A stretch of DNA of 64,000 bases from an uncultured Flavobacteriaceae bacterium (GCA_938017825.1 CALIJE010000021.1:1-64000), one strand, 5' to 3'; positions 27,938-37,380 are shown, counted from the stretch's first letter. Made by a program: numbers and translations. The notes: generated from the letters alone by a model not told the origin.

Positions 27938-28717
27938 ATGCCTATGAATAATATCGGAAAAAAACTGAAGAATAAATTCAATAATTTCGTCTACAAAACG
28001 GCCCAGTACCCTGCAACCAGTACAGCCAAGAATTATGAACTCGATAAAATCGGGAATTCATATTCCTTTTGCATGGTTCCCAAAGGTTACCTGGATTCTA
28101 CTTCGATTATATATTCTTTTGGTGCTGGTGAAGATATTACATCAGATATATCACTAATTGAAAAATACAACTGCGAAGTCAAGGTTTTTGATCCCACTCC
28201 AAAATCTATTGCTCATTTTGAAAATCTGAAACAAAGTATCAGACAAGGAACGGATTTTTTCAATGATCAAGGTCATAAGTATGAAATGTCAACACCTTCC
28301 GTAATAGATAAAATACAGTTTGAGGAAATAGCCTTGTGGAAAGAGGACACGAGATTAAAATTCTATATGCCCAAGGACAAAGATCATGTATCATGTTCTA
28401 TAAATAACATACAAAATACCAATGACTACGTAGAAGTTGAAGCGATGAAACTATCGACTATGATGAATAATTTGGGCCACGAACAAATAGACTACCTAAA
28501 ATTGGATATTGAGGGTGCCGAATTTGCAGTCATTGAAAATATTCTTCAGGAAAATTTGGCCATAAAAATAATCTACCTAGAATATCATTATCTTGATATC
28601 GACAAGGCCCTAAGTAGTACTAGAGCAATAAAGAATTCTTTAAAAACACTAATGTCACACGGATATGTCATAATAGATAATGATAGGAATAGATATTTCA
28701 CTCTAATTAAATCGTGA
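27938..28717 (+). CDS. FkbM-family methyltransferase
   Basis: This 259-residue SAM-dependent methyltransferase fold protein has a Gly-rich nucleotide-binding start (YSFGAGEDI, ~67-75) and the FkbM-type YLKLDIEGAEFAVI segment near residue 185. FkbM-family enzymes O-methylate polyketides or sugars in glycans. This copy stands alone rather than in an exopolysaccharide cluster. Either ATG at 27938 or 27944 could be the start. The upstream 267 nt hold no gene I trust, only a hairpin (AATACTG / CAGTATT, 27771-27793). Confidence 0.82.
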   Translation: MPMNNIGKKLKNKFNNFVYKTAQYPATSTAKNYELDKIGNSYSFCMVPKGYLDSTSIIYSFGAGEDITSDISLIEKYNCEVKVFDPTPKSIAHFENLKQSIRQGTDFFNDQGHKYEMSTPSVIDKIQFEEIALWKEDTRLKFYMPKDKDHVSCSINNIQNTNDYVEVEAMKLSTMMNNLGHEQIDYLKLDIEGAEFAVIENILQENLAIKIIYLEYHYLDIDKALSSTRAIKNSLKTLMSHGYVIIDNDRNRYFTLIKS

Positions 28718-28779
28718 ATCCTTATGAACTTAATATGGCTCAATCACCTTTATGATAGGTCAAATTCATAATTTCATAA

Positions 28780-29046
28780 ATGAAACTAAAGGTTGTCGTA
28801 TTTGCATTATTTCTGATTGCATTAGCTTGTAGGCAAAAAAAACAGAGCACAATAGACACACCAGAGGAGTTGTACAATGAACAACTTATTGCACACTTAG
28901 ATACCATATGGAGGACCGAACAAGAGCCGCTTGAAATTAGTCATGCGCTGCGCTCAAAAACTAAAAAGCACTTGTTGTATTTGAAAAATTTTGCACTTAG
29001 TTGTAATGTGCCCGGAAAATATCGATCAGTACATTGGGCGGTATAA
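28780..29046 (+). CDS. short lipoprotein, possibly truncated
   Basis: This 88-residue product starts with a clear lipoprotein signal (lipobox IALAC, C17). Residues ~25-52 (EELYNEQLIAHLDTIW...) resemble the start of a helical domain such as those in DUF6624-like Bacteroidota lipoproteins; this is a weak impression. The rest is basic, and the last 50 nt overlap the tail of the convergent TerB-like gene. That suggests the original 3' part was lost and the frame runs on into the neighbour. It may be a remnant rather than a working gene. Confidence 0.45.
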   Translation: MKLKVVVFALFLIALACRQKKQSTIDTPEELYNEQLIAHLDTIWRTEQEPLEISHALRSKTKKHLLYLKNFALSCNVPGKYRSVHWAV

Positions 29047-29398
29047 GTCTATTCGGGTATTGATGCATCTGTACCAAGACCTGATCAATTGCGGATGGGG
29101 GTAAACCCATGTGAAGACCAATATTGTGAATTCGGGTAATTTCTATTGGCAGAAGTTTCTTGTCTACATTCATTAATAGTACCAGCCGGTGAAAATGTAT
29201 TATGCGATCGGTTTCGGACTTTAAAACCACATGCTCGGCTTCTTTTTCGAAAAGCGATTCGAAAGTTTCGCGGTCGATCTCGAGATGAATGGCGACGCCC
29301 AATAAAAAATTGTATTCGGGCTCCCCTACCTTTTTATCGATTTTCGCAAAGGCAATCAGGTTCGAAAGAATACTCAATTTTTCTTTGTAGGTACTCAT
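28997..29398 (-). CDS. TerB-like helical protein
   Basis: This 133-residue all-helical cytoplasmic protein resembles the TerB/DjlA-N fold. It has the typical repeated pattern of AKIDKKVGEPEYNFL, near residue 20, and MNVDKKLLPIEI near 78, each an acidic metal-binding-like helix start. Proteins of this type are widespread in Flavobacteriia with unknown role; tellurite resistance should not be assumed. It ends inside the coding tail of the short lipoprotein gene on the other strand. Confidence 0.6.
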   Translation of the reverse strand: MSTYKEKLSILSNLIAFAKIDKKVGEPEYNFLLGVAIHLEIDRETFESLFEKEAEHVVLKSETDRIIHFHRLVLLMNVDKKLLPIEITRIHNIGLHMGLPPSAIDQVLVQMHQYPNRLIPPNVLIDIFRAHYN

Positions 29399-29533
29399 TT
29401 AGTTTGGCGTTTGGGCCGATTAGACACCTATATATAACTCAGAATAGAGCATTTTCGTATGATTATGCGGCAATTGGGTCTAGAACAGACGGTGCAATCG
29501 TAATTTTATAATACCTTGCAAAAAATAGTGTAG

Positions 29534-29926
29534 ATGACCAATAATGACATTTTTAAGAAACTTCGGGTGGCCTTGATGCTGCGTGATGATGATATTCTTG
29601 AAATCTTGAAACAGGTCGATTTTAAAATAAGTAAAAGCGAACTGAGTGCTTTTTTCAGAAAAGAAGACCATCCGAATTATATGGAATGCGGGGATCAGAT
29701 TCTGCGAAATTTTCTAAATGGCTTGGTCATACATTTAAGGGGTACCAAGGAACATCCAAAACTACCCGGTGACGTGCTTTCAAAGGGAAATGGAAAAGTC
29801 ACCAAAAAGACATCAAACCCCAACAAGCCAAGTTTCAAGGCCCTACAACAACGCAAAGTCGATGCTGCAATGCCCCCGATCAAATACAAAAACAAATCGA
29901 ACAAAGGGAGTACAAAAAAATCCTGA
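29534..29926 (+). CDS. DUF1456 (YehS-like) protein
   Basis: This 130-residue protein has two DUF1456 repeat-like parts: MTNNDIFKKLRVALMLRDDDIL at the N-terminus and a related FFRKEDHPNYMECGDQILRNFLNGLV segment ending near 70. The C-terminal ~50 residues are a low-complexity Lys/Pro/Ser-rich tail that looks disordered and basic, suggesting nucleic-acid contact. DUF1456 has no established function. The gene's 3' end overlaps the terminator hairpin of the opposing gene. Confidence 0.8.
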   Translation: MTNNDIFKKLRVALMLRDDDILEILKQVDFKISKSELSAFFRKEDHPNYMECGDQILRNFLNGLVIHLRGTKEHPKLPGDVLSKGNGKVTKKTSNPNKPSFKALQQRKVDAAMPPIKYKNKSNKGSTKKS

Positions 29927-29953
29927 TCGCGACAGTATGCCGGACCAGGATTT
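29914..29953 (-). terminator. terminator of the small exported protein gene
   Basis: On the - strand, an 8-bp stem (AAATCCTG / CAGGATTT) with a 20-nt loop is followed by seven T. It lies 21 nt after the stop of the gene at 29974-30312 and reaches into the end of the opposing DUF1456 gene. Confidence 0.6.
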
Positions 29954-29973
29954 CACCACCACCAATTGTTGTA

Positions 29974-30312
29974 TTACGCTTTAATGCTGACCTTAACGGT
30001 GTATTTTTTTCCTTCCTTAAAGGAATCCAGTTCTACTTCTTGATAGTTCAAACGTGATTTGATAAACGAATCCAAAGTGCTATCGGCCGCATCTACAGAC
30101 AGCACTACAATTTCTTGTTCACTGTTAAGGGTAAACTCGACTTCGGCGGTTTTGCCACATTCATCTTCCGTGAAATCATTCTTATCTAACAACGCACCAA
30201 TTTGTTCAGACAAGGTCTTCGTTGGCTTTTCAGGGCTATTAAAATCGTTGGCAAATAAGGTTCCTGTGGAAAATAGCATTGCAGCTATCAATGTGATACT
30301 CAATTTTCTCAT
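29974..30312 (-). CDS. small exported protein of unknown function
   Basis: This 112-residue protein has a good signal peptide (MRKLSITLIAAMLFSTGTLFA, cleaved before N). The mature ~90 residues hold a mixed alpha/beta domain with a TonB-C-like pattern (EVEFTLNSEQEIVVLSVDAADSTLDSFIKSRL). I chose the ATG at 30312; an upstream TTG would add eight residues without improving the signal. A strong terminator follows. I give no function. Confidence 0.7.
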   Translation of the reverse strand: MRKLSITLIAAMLFSTGTLFANDFNSPEKPTKTLSEQIGALLDKNDFTEDECGKTAEVEFTLNSEQEIVVLSVDAADSTLDSFIKSRLNYQEVELDSFKEGKKYTVKVSIKA

Positions 30313-30745
30313 GATTGTTTGTTTTTTATCCGCCAAACGGCGAACTGATTAATAATTGATTGATGAAATATCGCTTATAGATAAAAAAACCCCTTTTCGA
30401 ACTTCGCACCTTTGTTATTCTAATTTCTAAAACTCACTCGTTAGCTGCAGCAATACAAACGAACTTTAAAAACCGATTACAAAAAGTAGTTTTGTTCTCC
30501 TTGGGGGATTTTGAATCGTATGCGATACACTAAAAAGACGGCTAGAAAAAAAGATTGTTACATTGAAAAGCTGATTTAACAAAACTTTAATCTAAATCCT
30601 ACCAAACCGTCATAACCAAAAAATAATAGCCAGTCTGCCTAGAAATGGGTGTTTCGACCCTATTGACCCATAAAATAACTTAACCAATGTTTACAAAAAA
30701 AGGGCAACGTTTTCACGTTGCCCTTTCACATTCTTTGTTTGATAC
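30313..30745. other. intergenic stretch without a recognised gene
   Basis: About 430 bases of AT-rich DNA lie between the small exported protein gene and sucC. They hold a 19-codon ATG frame near 30519 with no supporting features, the sucC terminator at the right end, and no tRNA, repeat or riboswitch that I can see. An untranslated RNA is possible but not supported. Confidence 0.5.
30693..30726 (-). terminator. sucC terminator
   Basis: A 12-bp perfect stem (AAAGGGCAACGT / ACGTTGCCCTTT) with a 4-nt loop lies 20 nt after the sucC stop. It is followed on the - strand by a T-run, and is a strong intrinsic terminator. Confidence 0.85.
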
Positions 30746-31942
30746 TTATGCCGCAAGTACATCTTTAACTTTATCCGCGGCTTCTTGAAACTGTACAGCT
30801 GAATGAACCGCTAGACCTGAGTTATCGATAATCTCTTTAGCAAGTTCTGCGTTTGTACCCTGCAAACGAACAATAATCGGTACTTTAATAGCATCGCCCA
30901 TATTTTTATATGCCTCAACAATTCCGTTGGCAACACGATCACAACGAACTATGCCGCCAAAAATGTTGACCAAAATCGCCTTGACAGCCTCATCCTTCAG
31001 AATGATACGAAATGCCTCCTCTACCCTTTTAGCATCCGCTGTACCACCAACATCCAAAAAGTTGGCCGGTTCACCCCCAGCCATTTTAATTAGATCCATT
31101 GTGGCCATTGCCAAACCTGCTCCGTTGACCATACAACCTACATTACCATCTAAATCAACATAGTTCAAACCAACTTCACCAGCTTCTACCTCAACCGGAT
31201 TCTCCTCACTCAAATCGCGCATTGCAGCGTATTCCTTTCTACGAAAAAGTGCATTGTCATCAATCGATACCTTGGCATCGACGGCCATTATCTTGTCGTC
31301 TGAAGTCTTTAAAACCGGGTTGATCTCGAACATACTCGAATCACTTTCAACATATGCCTTATATAATGAGGCAACAAACTTGGTCATTTCCTTAAAGGCG
31401 GTACCTGTTAAACCCAGGTTGAACGCTATTTTTCTGGCTTGAAAAGGCAATAGCCCTGTAGCTGGATCTATTTCCTCATTGAAAATCAAATGGGGCGTCT
31501 CTTCTGCAACCTGTTCAATATCCATACCGCCTTCGGTAGAATACATGATCATGTTACGACCCGTACCCCTGTTCAACAAAACAGACATATAGAACTCGCT
31601 GGTCTCACTGTCTCCAGGATAATATACATCTTCAGCTATCAATACCTTACTCACATATTTACCTTCAGCAGAGGTTTGTGGTGTAATCAAGTTCATCCCG
31701 ATTATTTGGCCAGCGATCTCTTCTACTTCCTTCAGGTTTTTGGCAAGTTTAACCCCACCACCTTTACCACGACCACCAGCGTGCACTTGTGCTTTGATAA
31801 CATGCCAACCGGTTCCGGTTTCTTCGGTTAATTTTTTGGCTGCCGCAACAGCTTCGTTGGCATTATGTGCTACGATTCCGCGTTGAATGCGAACGCCGAA
31901 ACTGGCTAAAATTTCTTTTCCTTGGTATTCGTGAAGGTTCAT
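30746..31942 (-). CDS. sucC: succinate-CoA ligase (ADP-forming) beta subunit
   Basis: This 398-residue TCA-cycle enzyme subunit couples succinyl-CoA cleavage to nucleotide phosphorylation. MNLHEYQGKEILASFGV, the ATP-grasp Gly-rich HAGGRGKGGGVKLA loop (~52-65), and the C-terminal VNIFGGIVRCDRVANGI block that contacts the phosphohistidine of SucD are all present. The length is standard. sucD is not adjacent, as is usual for Flavobacteriia. A -7-like box (TATTTTTG on the - strand, 31971-31978) lies 28 nt before the start. Confidence 0.97.
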   Translation of the reverse strand: MNLHEYQGKEILASFGVRIQRGIVAHNANEAVAAAKKLTEETGTGWHVIKAQVHAGGRGKGGGVKLAKNLKEVEEIAGQIIGMNLITPQTSAEGKYVSKVLIAEDVYYPGDSETSEFYMSVLLNRGTGRNMIMYSTEGGMDIEQVAEETPHLIFNEEIDPATGLLPFQARKIAFNLGLTGTAFKEMTKFVASLYKAYVESDSSMFEINPVLKTSDDKIMAVDAKVSIDDNALFRRKEYAAMRDLSEENPVEVEAGEVGLNYVDLDGNVGCMVNGAGLAMATMDLIKMAGGEPANFLDVGGTADAKRVEEAFRIILKDEAVKAILVNIFGGIVRCDRVANGIVEAYKNMGDAIKVPIIVRLQGTNAELAKEIIDNSGLAVHSAVQFQEAADKVKDVLAA

Positions 31943-32075
31943 ATATAATGGTGGATTTCTAGTTCGGATGCAAAAATAGGAAACGTAATGGATTTACACT
32001 AATTGATAAATAGTTTATGACTGCGAATCAATAATTTTCACAACCAAAGGAATTTGAATTCTTACTGCATATCGC

Positions 32076-32717
32076 TTACTCTACCGTAAAACCCTTGAAG
32101 TCTAGTGGGTCAAAGTTTTTAAAATGCCCATTGAGTTCAATGGTCTTTTTGGTGCGATCTACTTCTGAAAGCACTGCCATTGTATTTTGCAAATGATCCA
32201 GAATATAATTGAGTCGTTCACTTTCGCGGGTCATTAGGAGCAATTCATACTCCTGTGCCATTGAAAGTCCCATTTTGTGAATCAGTACAAAACTGTGAAA
32301 TTTATCTACGGCAATAGGTGTAAAAGGCACCTCCATCATCGCATACAATTCCTCGATTCCGGCAAGCACTTTCTCTTTCATTTCATCATCGGCATCAGAT
32401 ATATTTTCCAGAAATTTGACCTGACCACCTGCATATAATTTGTCGTTTAATTGGTTCTCGAACGTTTCTACGCGAAATACTTGGCGCGCAACACAGATAA
32501 CATCCATTTCACCATTCTCATAGGTGGTCACTACTTCAACCAACTGAACTTCGGTACCATACGCTATGCCATTATCAATAAAAACAGGAATACCAAAGGT
32601 CAAAGCCTCGGATCTACAATCGTTGATCAATTGCTTATAGCGCTCTTCAAAAATGTGCAGGGGAACAGTCTCACCGGGAAAAAAGATCGATTGCAAAGGA
32701 AAAAAGGGCAGGGTCAT
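32076..32717 (-). CDS. LON-substrate-binding-domain (PUA-like) protein
   Basis: This 213-residue protein consists of the N-terminal domain of Lon without the ATPase and protease parts. LPFFPLQSIFFPGETVPLHIFEERYKQLI is the family start, followed by the helical half. Stand-alone versions occur in many bacteria and may bind unfolded peptides or RNA; the role is unknown. It is a single gene between sucC and the divergent lysA. Confidence 0.85.
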   Translation of the reverse strand: MTLPFFPLQSIFFPGETVPLHIFEERYKQLINDCRSEALTFGIPVFIDNGIAYGTEVQLVEVVTTYENGEMDVICVARQVFRVETFENQLNDKLYAGGQVKFLENISDADDEMKEKVLAGIEELYAMMEVPFTPIAVDKFHSFVLIHKMGLSMAQEYELLLMTRESERLNYILDHLQNTMAVLSEVDRTKKTIELNGHFKNFDPLDFKGFTVE

Positions 32718-32828
32718 TTTTTTTGTTTAAGTCTTTAAAAGTACGATTCGAATAGCGATGTCGCAAGCAAAATCAATATGTTATACATGTCACAAAATGT
32801 TGTATTTATCATTTTTTGTGTTTGTTTT

Positions 32829-32861
32829 TTTGGTGGATGTCCTTGATTCCACTTAAATTTG
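32829..32861 (+). promoter_or_regulatory. putative lysA promoter
   Basis: TTTG (32829-32832) and TAAATTTG (32854-32861) match the Bacteroidota -33/-7 consensus with 21 nt between. The lysA ATG lies 20 nt downstream, leaving a short leader. Confidence 0.5.
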
Positions 32862-32881
32862 AAAAAAACTCTTAGGTTGTT

Positions 32882-34123
32882 ATGAATAATGCCGATTTAT
32901 TAAAAATAGCGAAAACATTTGGAGACCCTGTCTATGTTTATGACGCTCAAAAAATAGTTTCCCAATTCAATCGTTTGACCAATGCATTTGGAGGGGTAAA
33001 ACATTTAAAGCTCAACTACGCGGCCAAAGCCCTATCCAACATTAACATATTGAAGTTGATGAACAGCCTGGGAAGTGGTTTGGATACGGTATCGATCCAA
33101 GAAGTTCAACTAGGTTTGCTTGCTGGTTTTAGACCTGAGGACATTATTTTCACTCCAAATGGGGTGTCATTGGAGGAAATTGAAGAGGCGGCTAAATTGG
33201 GCGCGCGTATCAACATAGATAACCTTTCTATTTTAGAGCAGTTCGGAAGCAAGCACCCGGATATTCCGGTTTGTATTCGCATAAATCCGCACGTTATGGC
33301 CGGTGGGAATTCCAATATTTCTGTAGGTCATATAGATTCAAAATTCGGTATCAGTATTCATCAGATTCCACATCTGTTACGCATTGTTGAATTGACCAAA
33401 ATGAACATTAACGGAATTCATATGCATACGGGAAGTGATATCCTGGATATTGATGTCTTCCTCTATGCCTCAGAGATTTTATTCGAAACGGCAAAGAACT
33501 TCCCCAGCCTTGATTTTATCGATTTTGGAAGTGGATTTAAGGTGCCCTATAAAGAGGGCGATATCGAAACCAATGTCGAGGAACTTGGAAAAAAATTAAG
33601 CAATCGATTCAACGAATTTTGCAAAGAGTATGGGAAAGAACTGACCTTGGCCTTTGAACCAGGCAAATTTTTGGTAAGTCAGGCGGGCTATTTTCTGACG
33701 AAGGTGAACGTGGTCAAACAAACGACCTCTACGGTTTTTGCCAGTGTAGATTCGGGCTTCAATCACCTGATCAGACCAATGCTTTATGGTGCTTCGCACG
33801 AGATTTCAAATATTAGCAACCCAAAAGGCCGGGAGCGATACTATTCGGTCGTGGGTTATATATGTGAAACGGATACCTTTGCGAGCAATCGCAGGATCAA
33901 TGAAATTTCGGAAGGTGATATCCTATGTTTTAAAAACGCAGGAGCATACTGCTTTACTATGGCCAGCAATTACAATTCGCGCTTTAGACCCCCAGAGGTT
34001 TTGTGGTACAAAAACAAAGCACATTTAATCCGGGAACGGGAAAATTTCGATGATTTGATTCAAAATCAGGTAGATGTAAAAAATCTCTTCGAATCCAAAA
34101 AAGAAAAAGCCGCAGTCAAATAA
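32882..34123 (+). CDS. lysA: diaminopimelate decarboxylase
   Basis: This 413-residue PLP enzyme makes L-lysine from meso-diaminopimelate, the last step of lysine synthesis. The Schiff-base lysine is K49 in NYAAKA. The HMHTGSDI and FGSGFKVPY segments bind PLP phosphate, and the C-terminal FASNRRINEISEGDILCFKNAGAYCFTMASNYN holds the catalytic Cys and the residue that binds substrate across the dimer. Length and start are standard. A promoter-like pair of boxes is directly upstream. Confidence 0.96.
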   Translation: MNNADLLKIAKTFGDPVYVYDAQKIVSQFNRLTNAFGGVKHLKLNYAAKALSNINILKLMNSLGSGLDTVSIQEVQLGLLAGFRPEDIIFTPNGVSLEEIEEAAKLGARINIDNLSILEQFGSKHPDIPVCIRINPHVMAGGNSNISVGHIDSKFGISIHQIPHLLRIVELTKMNINGIHMHTGSDILDIDVFLYASEILFETAKNFPSLDFIDFGSGFKVPYKEGDIETNVEELGKKLSNRFNEFCKEYGKELTLAFEPGKFLVSQAGYFLTKVNVVKQTTSTVFASVDSGFNHLIRPMLYGASHEISNISNPKGRERYYSVVGYICETDTFASNRRINEISEGDILCFKNAGAYCFTMASNYNSRFRPPEVLWYKNKAHLIRERENFDDLIQNQVDVKNLFESKKEKAAVK

Positions 34124-34201
34124 GCCGCTTCTTGAAATAAAGACAGCCAAAATTCGTTAGTTTTGGTATAGTATTTGGACTAACCGTACAAAACAAGCGA
34201 T

Positions 34202-34735
34202 ATGAAATTATTTTCCCCACGTATTTCTACGTCAGTTCTCATTCTTTTTGTTGGACTCATAACCTTTACTTCCCAAGCTCAGGAGGTTGAGTGGTTGAGC
34301 TGGGAAGAAGCAACAGCCCTTTCCAGTTCTGAAGAGAATCCGAAGAAAATGTTTGTTGATGTCTATACCGACTGGTGTGGTTGGTGTAAGAAGATGGACA
34401 AGGACACGTTTCAAAATGCTGAAGTTGCGGCGTATATGTCCTCAAATTTTTACATGGTAAAGTTAGATGGTGAAGGGAAGGAAGATATCGAATACAAAGG
34501 CAAAACTTATAAGTTTGTGCCTTCTGGTAGAAAAGGGTATCATGAACTGGCCGCCGCCCTGATGCAAGGTCGACTGAGCTACCCTACCACGATATTCTTA
34601 GATGAAGAAATGAATATGTTATCTCCTGTTCCTGGATATCAAAAACCAGAACCCTTTTTGAATATTGCCAAGTACTTTGGTGATAATATCTACAAGGAGA
34701 AAGATTGGAAAACCTATGCTGCTAAAGGGGAATAA
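34202..34735 (+). CDS. exported thioredoxin-fold protein
   Basis: This 177-residue protein has a signal peptide (cleaved near SQA-QE) and a thioredoxin_7-type fold. The active site is DWCGWCKKMDKDTF (C59, C62) and a cis-Pro region is in SYPTTIFLDEE. It probably reduces or isomerises disulfides in the periplasm. It differs from a DsbA in its Cys-Gly-Trp-Cys motif and small size. It follows lysA by 78 nt and ends before a bidirectional terminator shared with guaB. Confidence 0.88.
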   Translation: MKLFSPRISTSVLILFVGLITFTSQAQEVEWLSWEEATALSSSEENPKKMFVDVYTDWCGWCKKMDKDTFQNAEVAAYMSSNFYMVKLDGEGKEDIEYKGKTYKFVPSGRKGYHELAAALMQGRLSYPTTIFLDEEMNMLSPVPGYQKPEPFLNIAKYFGDNIYKEKDWKTYAAKGE

Positions 34736-34769
34736 ACTTAATCCCTATTGATAGCGGGTATTACGAATA

Positions 34770-34795
34770 AAAGCCAGAACAAATGTTCTGGCTTT
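34770..34795. terminator. bidirectional terminator between thioredoxin gene and guaB
   Basis: A 12-bp perfect stem (AAAGCCAGAACA / TGTTCTGGCTTT) with a 2-nt loop lies between converging genes. T-rich sequence follows on both strands, best on the - strand (guaB). Confidence 0.85.
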
Positions 34796-34819
34796 CTTGT
34801 GTTTGTGAATGGTTGTTTG

Positions 34820-36292
34820 CTACCTACTATAATTTGGCGATTCTTTGGTGATGGTGACATCATGAGGATGACTTTCATTGATTCCGCTTGCGGTAATCTT
34901 AACAAATCGACCTGTCTCTTGGAGCGTTGCAATATCTTTAGCACCACAGTAGCCCATACCTGCTCTTAGGCCGCCTACGAATTGGTGAATGCTCTCAAAC
35001 AAATCACCCTTATAGGGTACGCGTCCTACAATCCCCTCAGGTACCAATTTCTTGATGTCGTCTTCAACATCCTGAAAATATCGATCTTTAGACCCTTGCT
35101 TCATGGCTTCAACAGAGCCCATTCCGCGATACGATTTGAACTTTCTTCCTTCATAGATTATCGTTTCCCCAGGAGATTCTTTTGTTCCTGCCAAAAGTGA
35201 GCCTAACATGACCGTGTCAGCACCGGCCGCAATGGCTTTGGGAATATCGCCAGTATACCGTATACCGCCGTCTGCGATTACGGGAACCCCACTGCCCTTT
35301 ATGGCCGCAGCTACTTCGAGTACCGCCGAAAACTGAGGAAAACCCACTCCTGCCACAACCCTTGTCGTACAAATAGAACCTGGACCTATACCAACCTTAA
35401 CAGCATCTGCACCTGCAGCCACCAGATATTTTGCGGCTTCACCAGTGGCAATGTTACCGACAATTACCTCCAATTTTGGGAATTTCTTTTTTACCTCTTT
35501 CAATACAGAAACCACACCTTTGGTATGACCGTGTGCCGTATCAATGACGACGGCATCTACACCTGCGTTTACCAAAGCTTCGGCCCTATCTACAGCATCG
35601 CCTGTTACCCCTAAGGCAGCAGCTACCCTTAATCTACCATACTGATCTTTGTTCGCAATTGGTTTCTGGGTAAGTTTGGTAATATCTCGAAATGTGATCA
35701 AACCGACCAAGGTATTATTCTTATCTACCACAGGAAGTTTTTCGATCTTGTGTTCCTGCAAGATATCCTCTGCCTCTGCTAGGGAAGTACCTTCGGCGGC
35801 CGTGACCAAATTCTCAGAAGTCATCACTTCCGCGATCGGTCTGTCATTGTTCTTTTCAAAACGCAAGTCCCGATTGGTCACAATGCCAATTAATTTCCCG
35901 GCATCATCTACGATCGGTATGCCACCAATACTATGTTCTTTCATATTCGCCTTGGCATCACTTACCTTTGAATTCAATGGCATAGTCACCGGGTCGAGAA
36001 TCATACCGCTTTCAGCACGCTTTACTTTACGTACCTTCATCGCCTGATGCTCAATGGTCATGTTCTTGTGCAATACCCCAATACCGCCCTCTTGGGCAAT
36101 GGCAATCGCCATCCGTGATTCGGTAACGGTATCCATTGCTGCAGATACAATAGGAACATTAATGGTAATGTTGCGTGTAAATTTGGTTTGAATCTGTACT
36201 TCGCGCGGAAGCACTTCTGAAAAGGCAGGGACAAGGAGTACGTCATCGTAAGTAAGACCTTCTCCAACAATTTTGTCAAGGTGAGCTTGCAT
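34820..36292 (-). CDS. guaB: inosine-5'-monophosphate dehydrogenase
   Basis: This 490-residue enzyme oxidises IMP to XMP, the first committed step to GMP. The catalytic loop [11 protein letters not shown] holds C308. Two CBS domains (~95-205) are inserted in the barrel, and the flap RGMGSVEAM follows. Length and start are standard. A -7-like box (TACATTTG on the - strand, 36316-36323) lies 23 nt upstream. The gene ends 25 nt before a strong terminator. Confidence 0.97.
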   Translation of the reverse strand: MQAHLDKIVGEGLTYDDVLLVPAFSEVLPREVQIQTKFTRNITINVPIVSAAMDTVTESRMAIAIAQEGGIGVLHKNMTIEHQAMKVRKVKRAESGMILDPVTMPLNSKVSDAKANMKEHSIGGIPIVDDAGKLIGIVTNRDLRFEKNNDRPIAEVMTSENLVTAAEGTSLAEAEDILQEHKIEKLPVVDKNNTLVGLITFRDITKLTQKPIANKDQYGRLRVAAALGVTGDAVDRAEALVNAGVDAVVIDTAHGHTKGVVSVLKEVKKKFPKLEVIVGNIATGEAAKYLVAAGADAVKVGIGPGSICTTRVVAGVGFPQFSAVLEVAAAIKGSGVPVIADGGIRYTGDIPKAIAAGADTVMLGSLLAGTKESPGETIIYEGRKFKSYRGMGSVEAMKQGSKDRYFQDVEDDIKKLVPEGIVGRVPYKGDLFESIHQFVGGLRAGMGYCGAKDIATLQETGRFVKITASGINESHPHDVTITKESPNYSR

Positions 36293-36343
36293 AGCAATTA
36301 AGGATTAATTGCGAGCAAATGTAACGAATTTTATCGGGATACC

Positions 36344-36844
36344 CTATTGCCGTTCTATGCGTTTGAAACAGAGTTGATACAATACCAAAATTGCCGATAT
36401 TGAATACGTGGCCGTCATCAAAAACCCTGAAAACATGACCACATATTTCATCCATATAACACCGGTCCATAATAGGTAGATGCCACCAAATGTTAGCACT
36501 ACCGAAATAAAAGGTTCTACGGTCAAAAATAGTTTATACTTTTTGGGAATTTTTGTCAACCAGACCAGAATGCCCAGCAGAAAAAAGATAAACGACATTG
36601 AAAGGATATGGGTATGGACGATGGTAAGCATTTCGCGCTCACTTTTTTTGAACTTCATTATCATGGCCTCTTCGTCATCTTCATTGCCATTATAATTCTC
36701 CACGATTCCATCTGGCGAAGTCGTGCTGGTCTGTGAAACAAACAAGAGACCTGTATAAAAACCTATAGACAGTATAATAACAAAAGCTCCAGCAAAAATC
36801 TTTACTTCCTTAGGAAGCATTAGCAAGAGCCCGTCATAATTCAT
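36344..36844 (-). CDS. four-helix membrane protein of unknown family
   Basis: I do not recognise this 166-residue protein. It has four predicted membrane helices (~16-36, 75-96, 104-127, 133-157) and an acidic loop (~50-65). Two histidines, H77 and H79 (VHTHILSMSF), sit at the start of helix 2 and could bind heme or a metal. Its start codon shares one base with the stop of the FMN-binding protein gene, so the two are translationally coupled. Together with the porin gene upstream it forms a three-gene set on the - strand. A role in membrane electron transfer is inferred from the partner. Confidence 0.6.
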   Translation of the reverse strand: MNYDGLLLMLPKEVKIFAGAFVIILSIGFYTGLLFVSQTSTTSPDGIVENYNGNEDDEEAMIMKFKKSEREMLTIVHTHILSMSFIFFLLGILVWLTKIPKKYKLFLTVEPFISVVLTFGGIYLLWTGVIWMKYVVMFSGFLMTATYSISAILVLYQLCFKRIERQ

Positions 36845-37380
36845 TACAGGACTTTGTTTAGGCTGAGAATGGAAATGGTCTGCAATAAATCATCTACAGC
36901 ATTGGTCATTGAACGCACCGATATGGTTGCTCCTGCAATGCCATCAATATTGCTTTCATGACTCACTCGATCCCCCGAAGTTTTACCCAAGAATTGTTTC
37001 AACCACCTTTTGCTTCCAATTTCCCCTCCGTATTCCTCACGATAAATCAGTACTTTAGAATGCCTTACCTTCAATTCGGCATCAAAAACCACCAAATAGT
37101 CAAATTTGGCCGTCTTACTTGGAGCTTGGTCTACAAAGGCATATCCCAAAAGACGTTCGCCATGGGTAAGTCGAAATAAATTATCTTCTGTAATTCTTAC
37201 GGGCAACTTTTGGTTTAGGCTTGTAGAAATCGATATGGCCTCCATTGCGAATCCCTCGACCTCAAAAGTTTTTTCCACCTCCTTGACCACTTTTTTGGCT
37301 ACATTTTTCGGTAGACCAAAACCCATAATAAAGAAGGCAATAGTAAAAAGTAGAGCTGTAAATAGCGATTTTTTGATCAT
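36844..37380 (-). CDS. periplasmic FMN-binding domain protein
   Basis: This 178-residue protein has an N-terminal signal/anchor helix and an FMN-binding (RnfG/NqrC-type) domain. Near the C-terminus is DGIAGATIS (D146-S154), a match to the Dxx[S/A]GATx[S/T] site where ApbE/Ftp attaches FMN covalently, so S154 is the likely flavinylated residue. I chose the ATG at 37380 over an upstream TTG. The protein probably carries electrons on the periplasmic side. It is coupled to the four-helix membrane protein gene and follows the porin gene. No other Rnf or Nqr genes are nearby. Confidence 0.8.
   Translation of the reverse strand: MIKKSLFTALLFTIAFFIMGFGLPKNVAKKVVKEVEKTFEVEGFAMEAISISTSLNQKLPVRITEDNLFRLTHGERLLGYAFVDQAPSKTAKFDYLVVFDAELKVRHSKVLIYREEYGGEIGSKRWLKQFLGKTSGDRVSHESNIDGIAGATISVRSMTNAVDDLLQTISILSLNKVL

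Noticed and set aside
28997-29398. Reading the TerB-like gene as tellurite resistance
   Set aside because: Only the fold pattern matches; no other ter genes are present, so the phenotype is not supported.
30519-30578. 19-codon ATG frame before sucC
   Set aside because: Lysine-rich, no helix or signal, no paired gene or terminator of its own; indistinguishable from chance.
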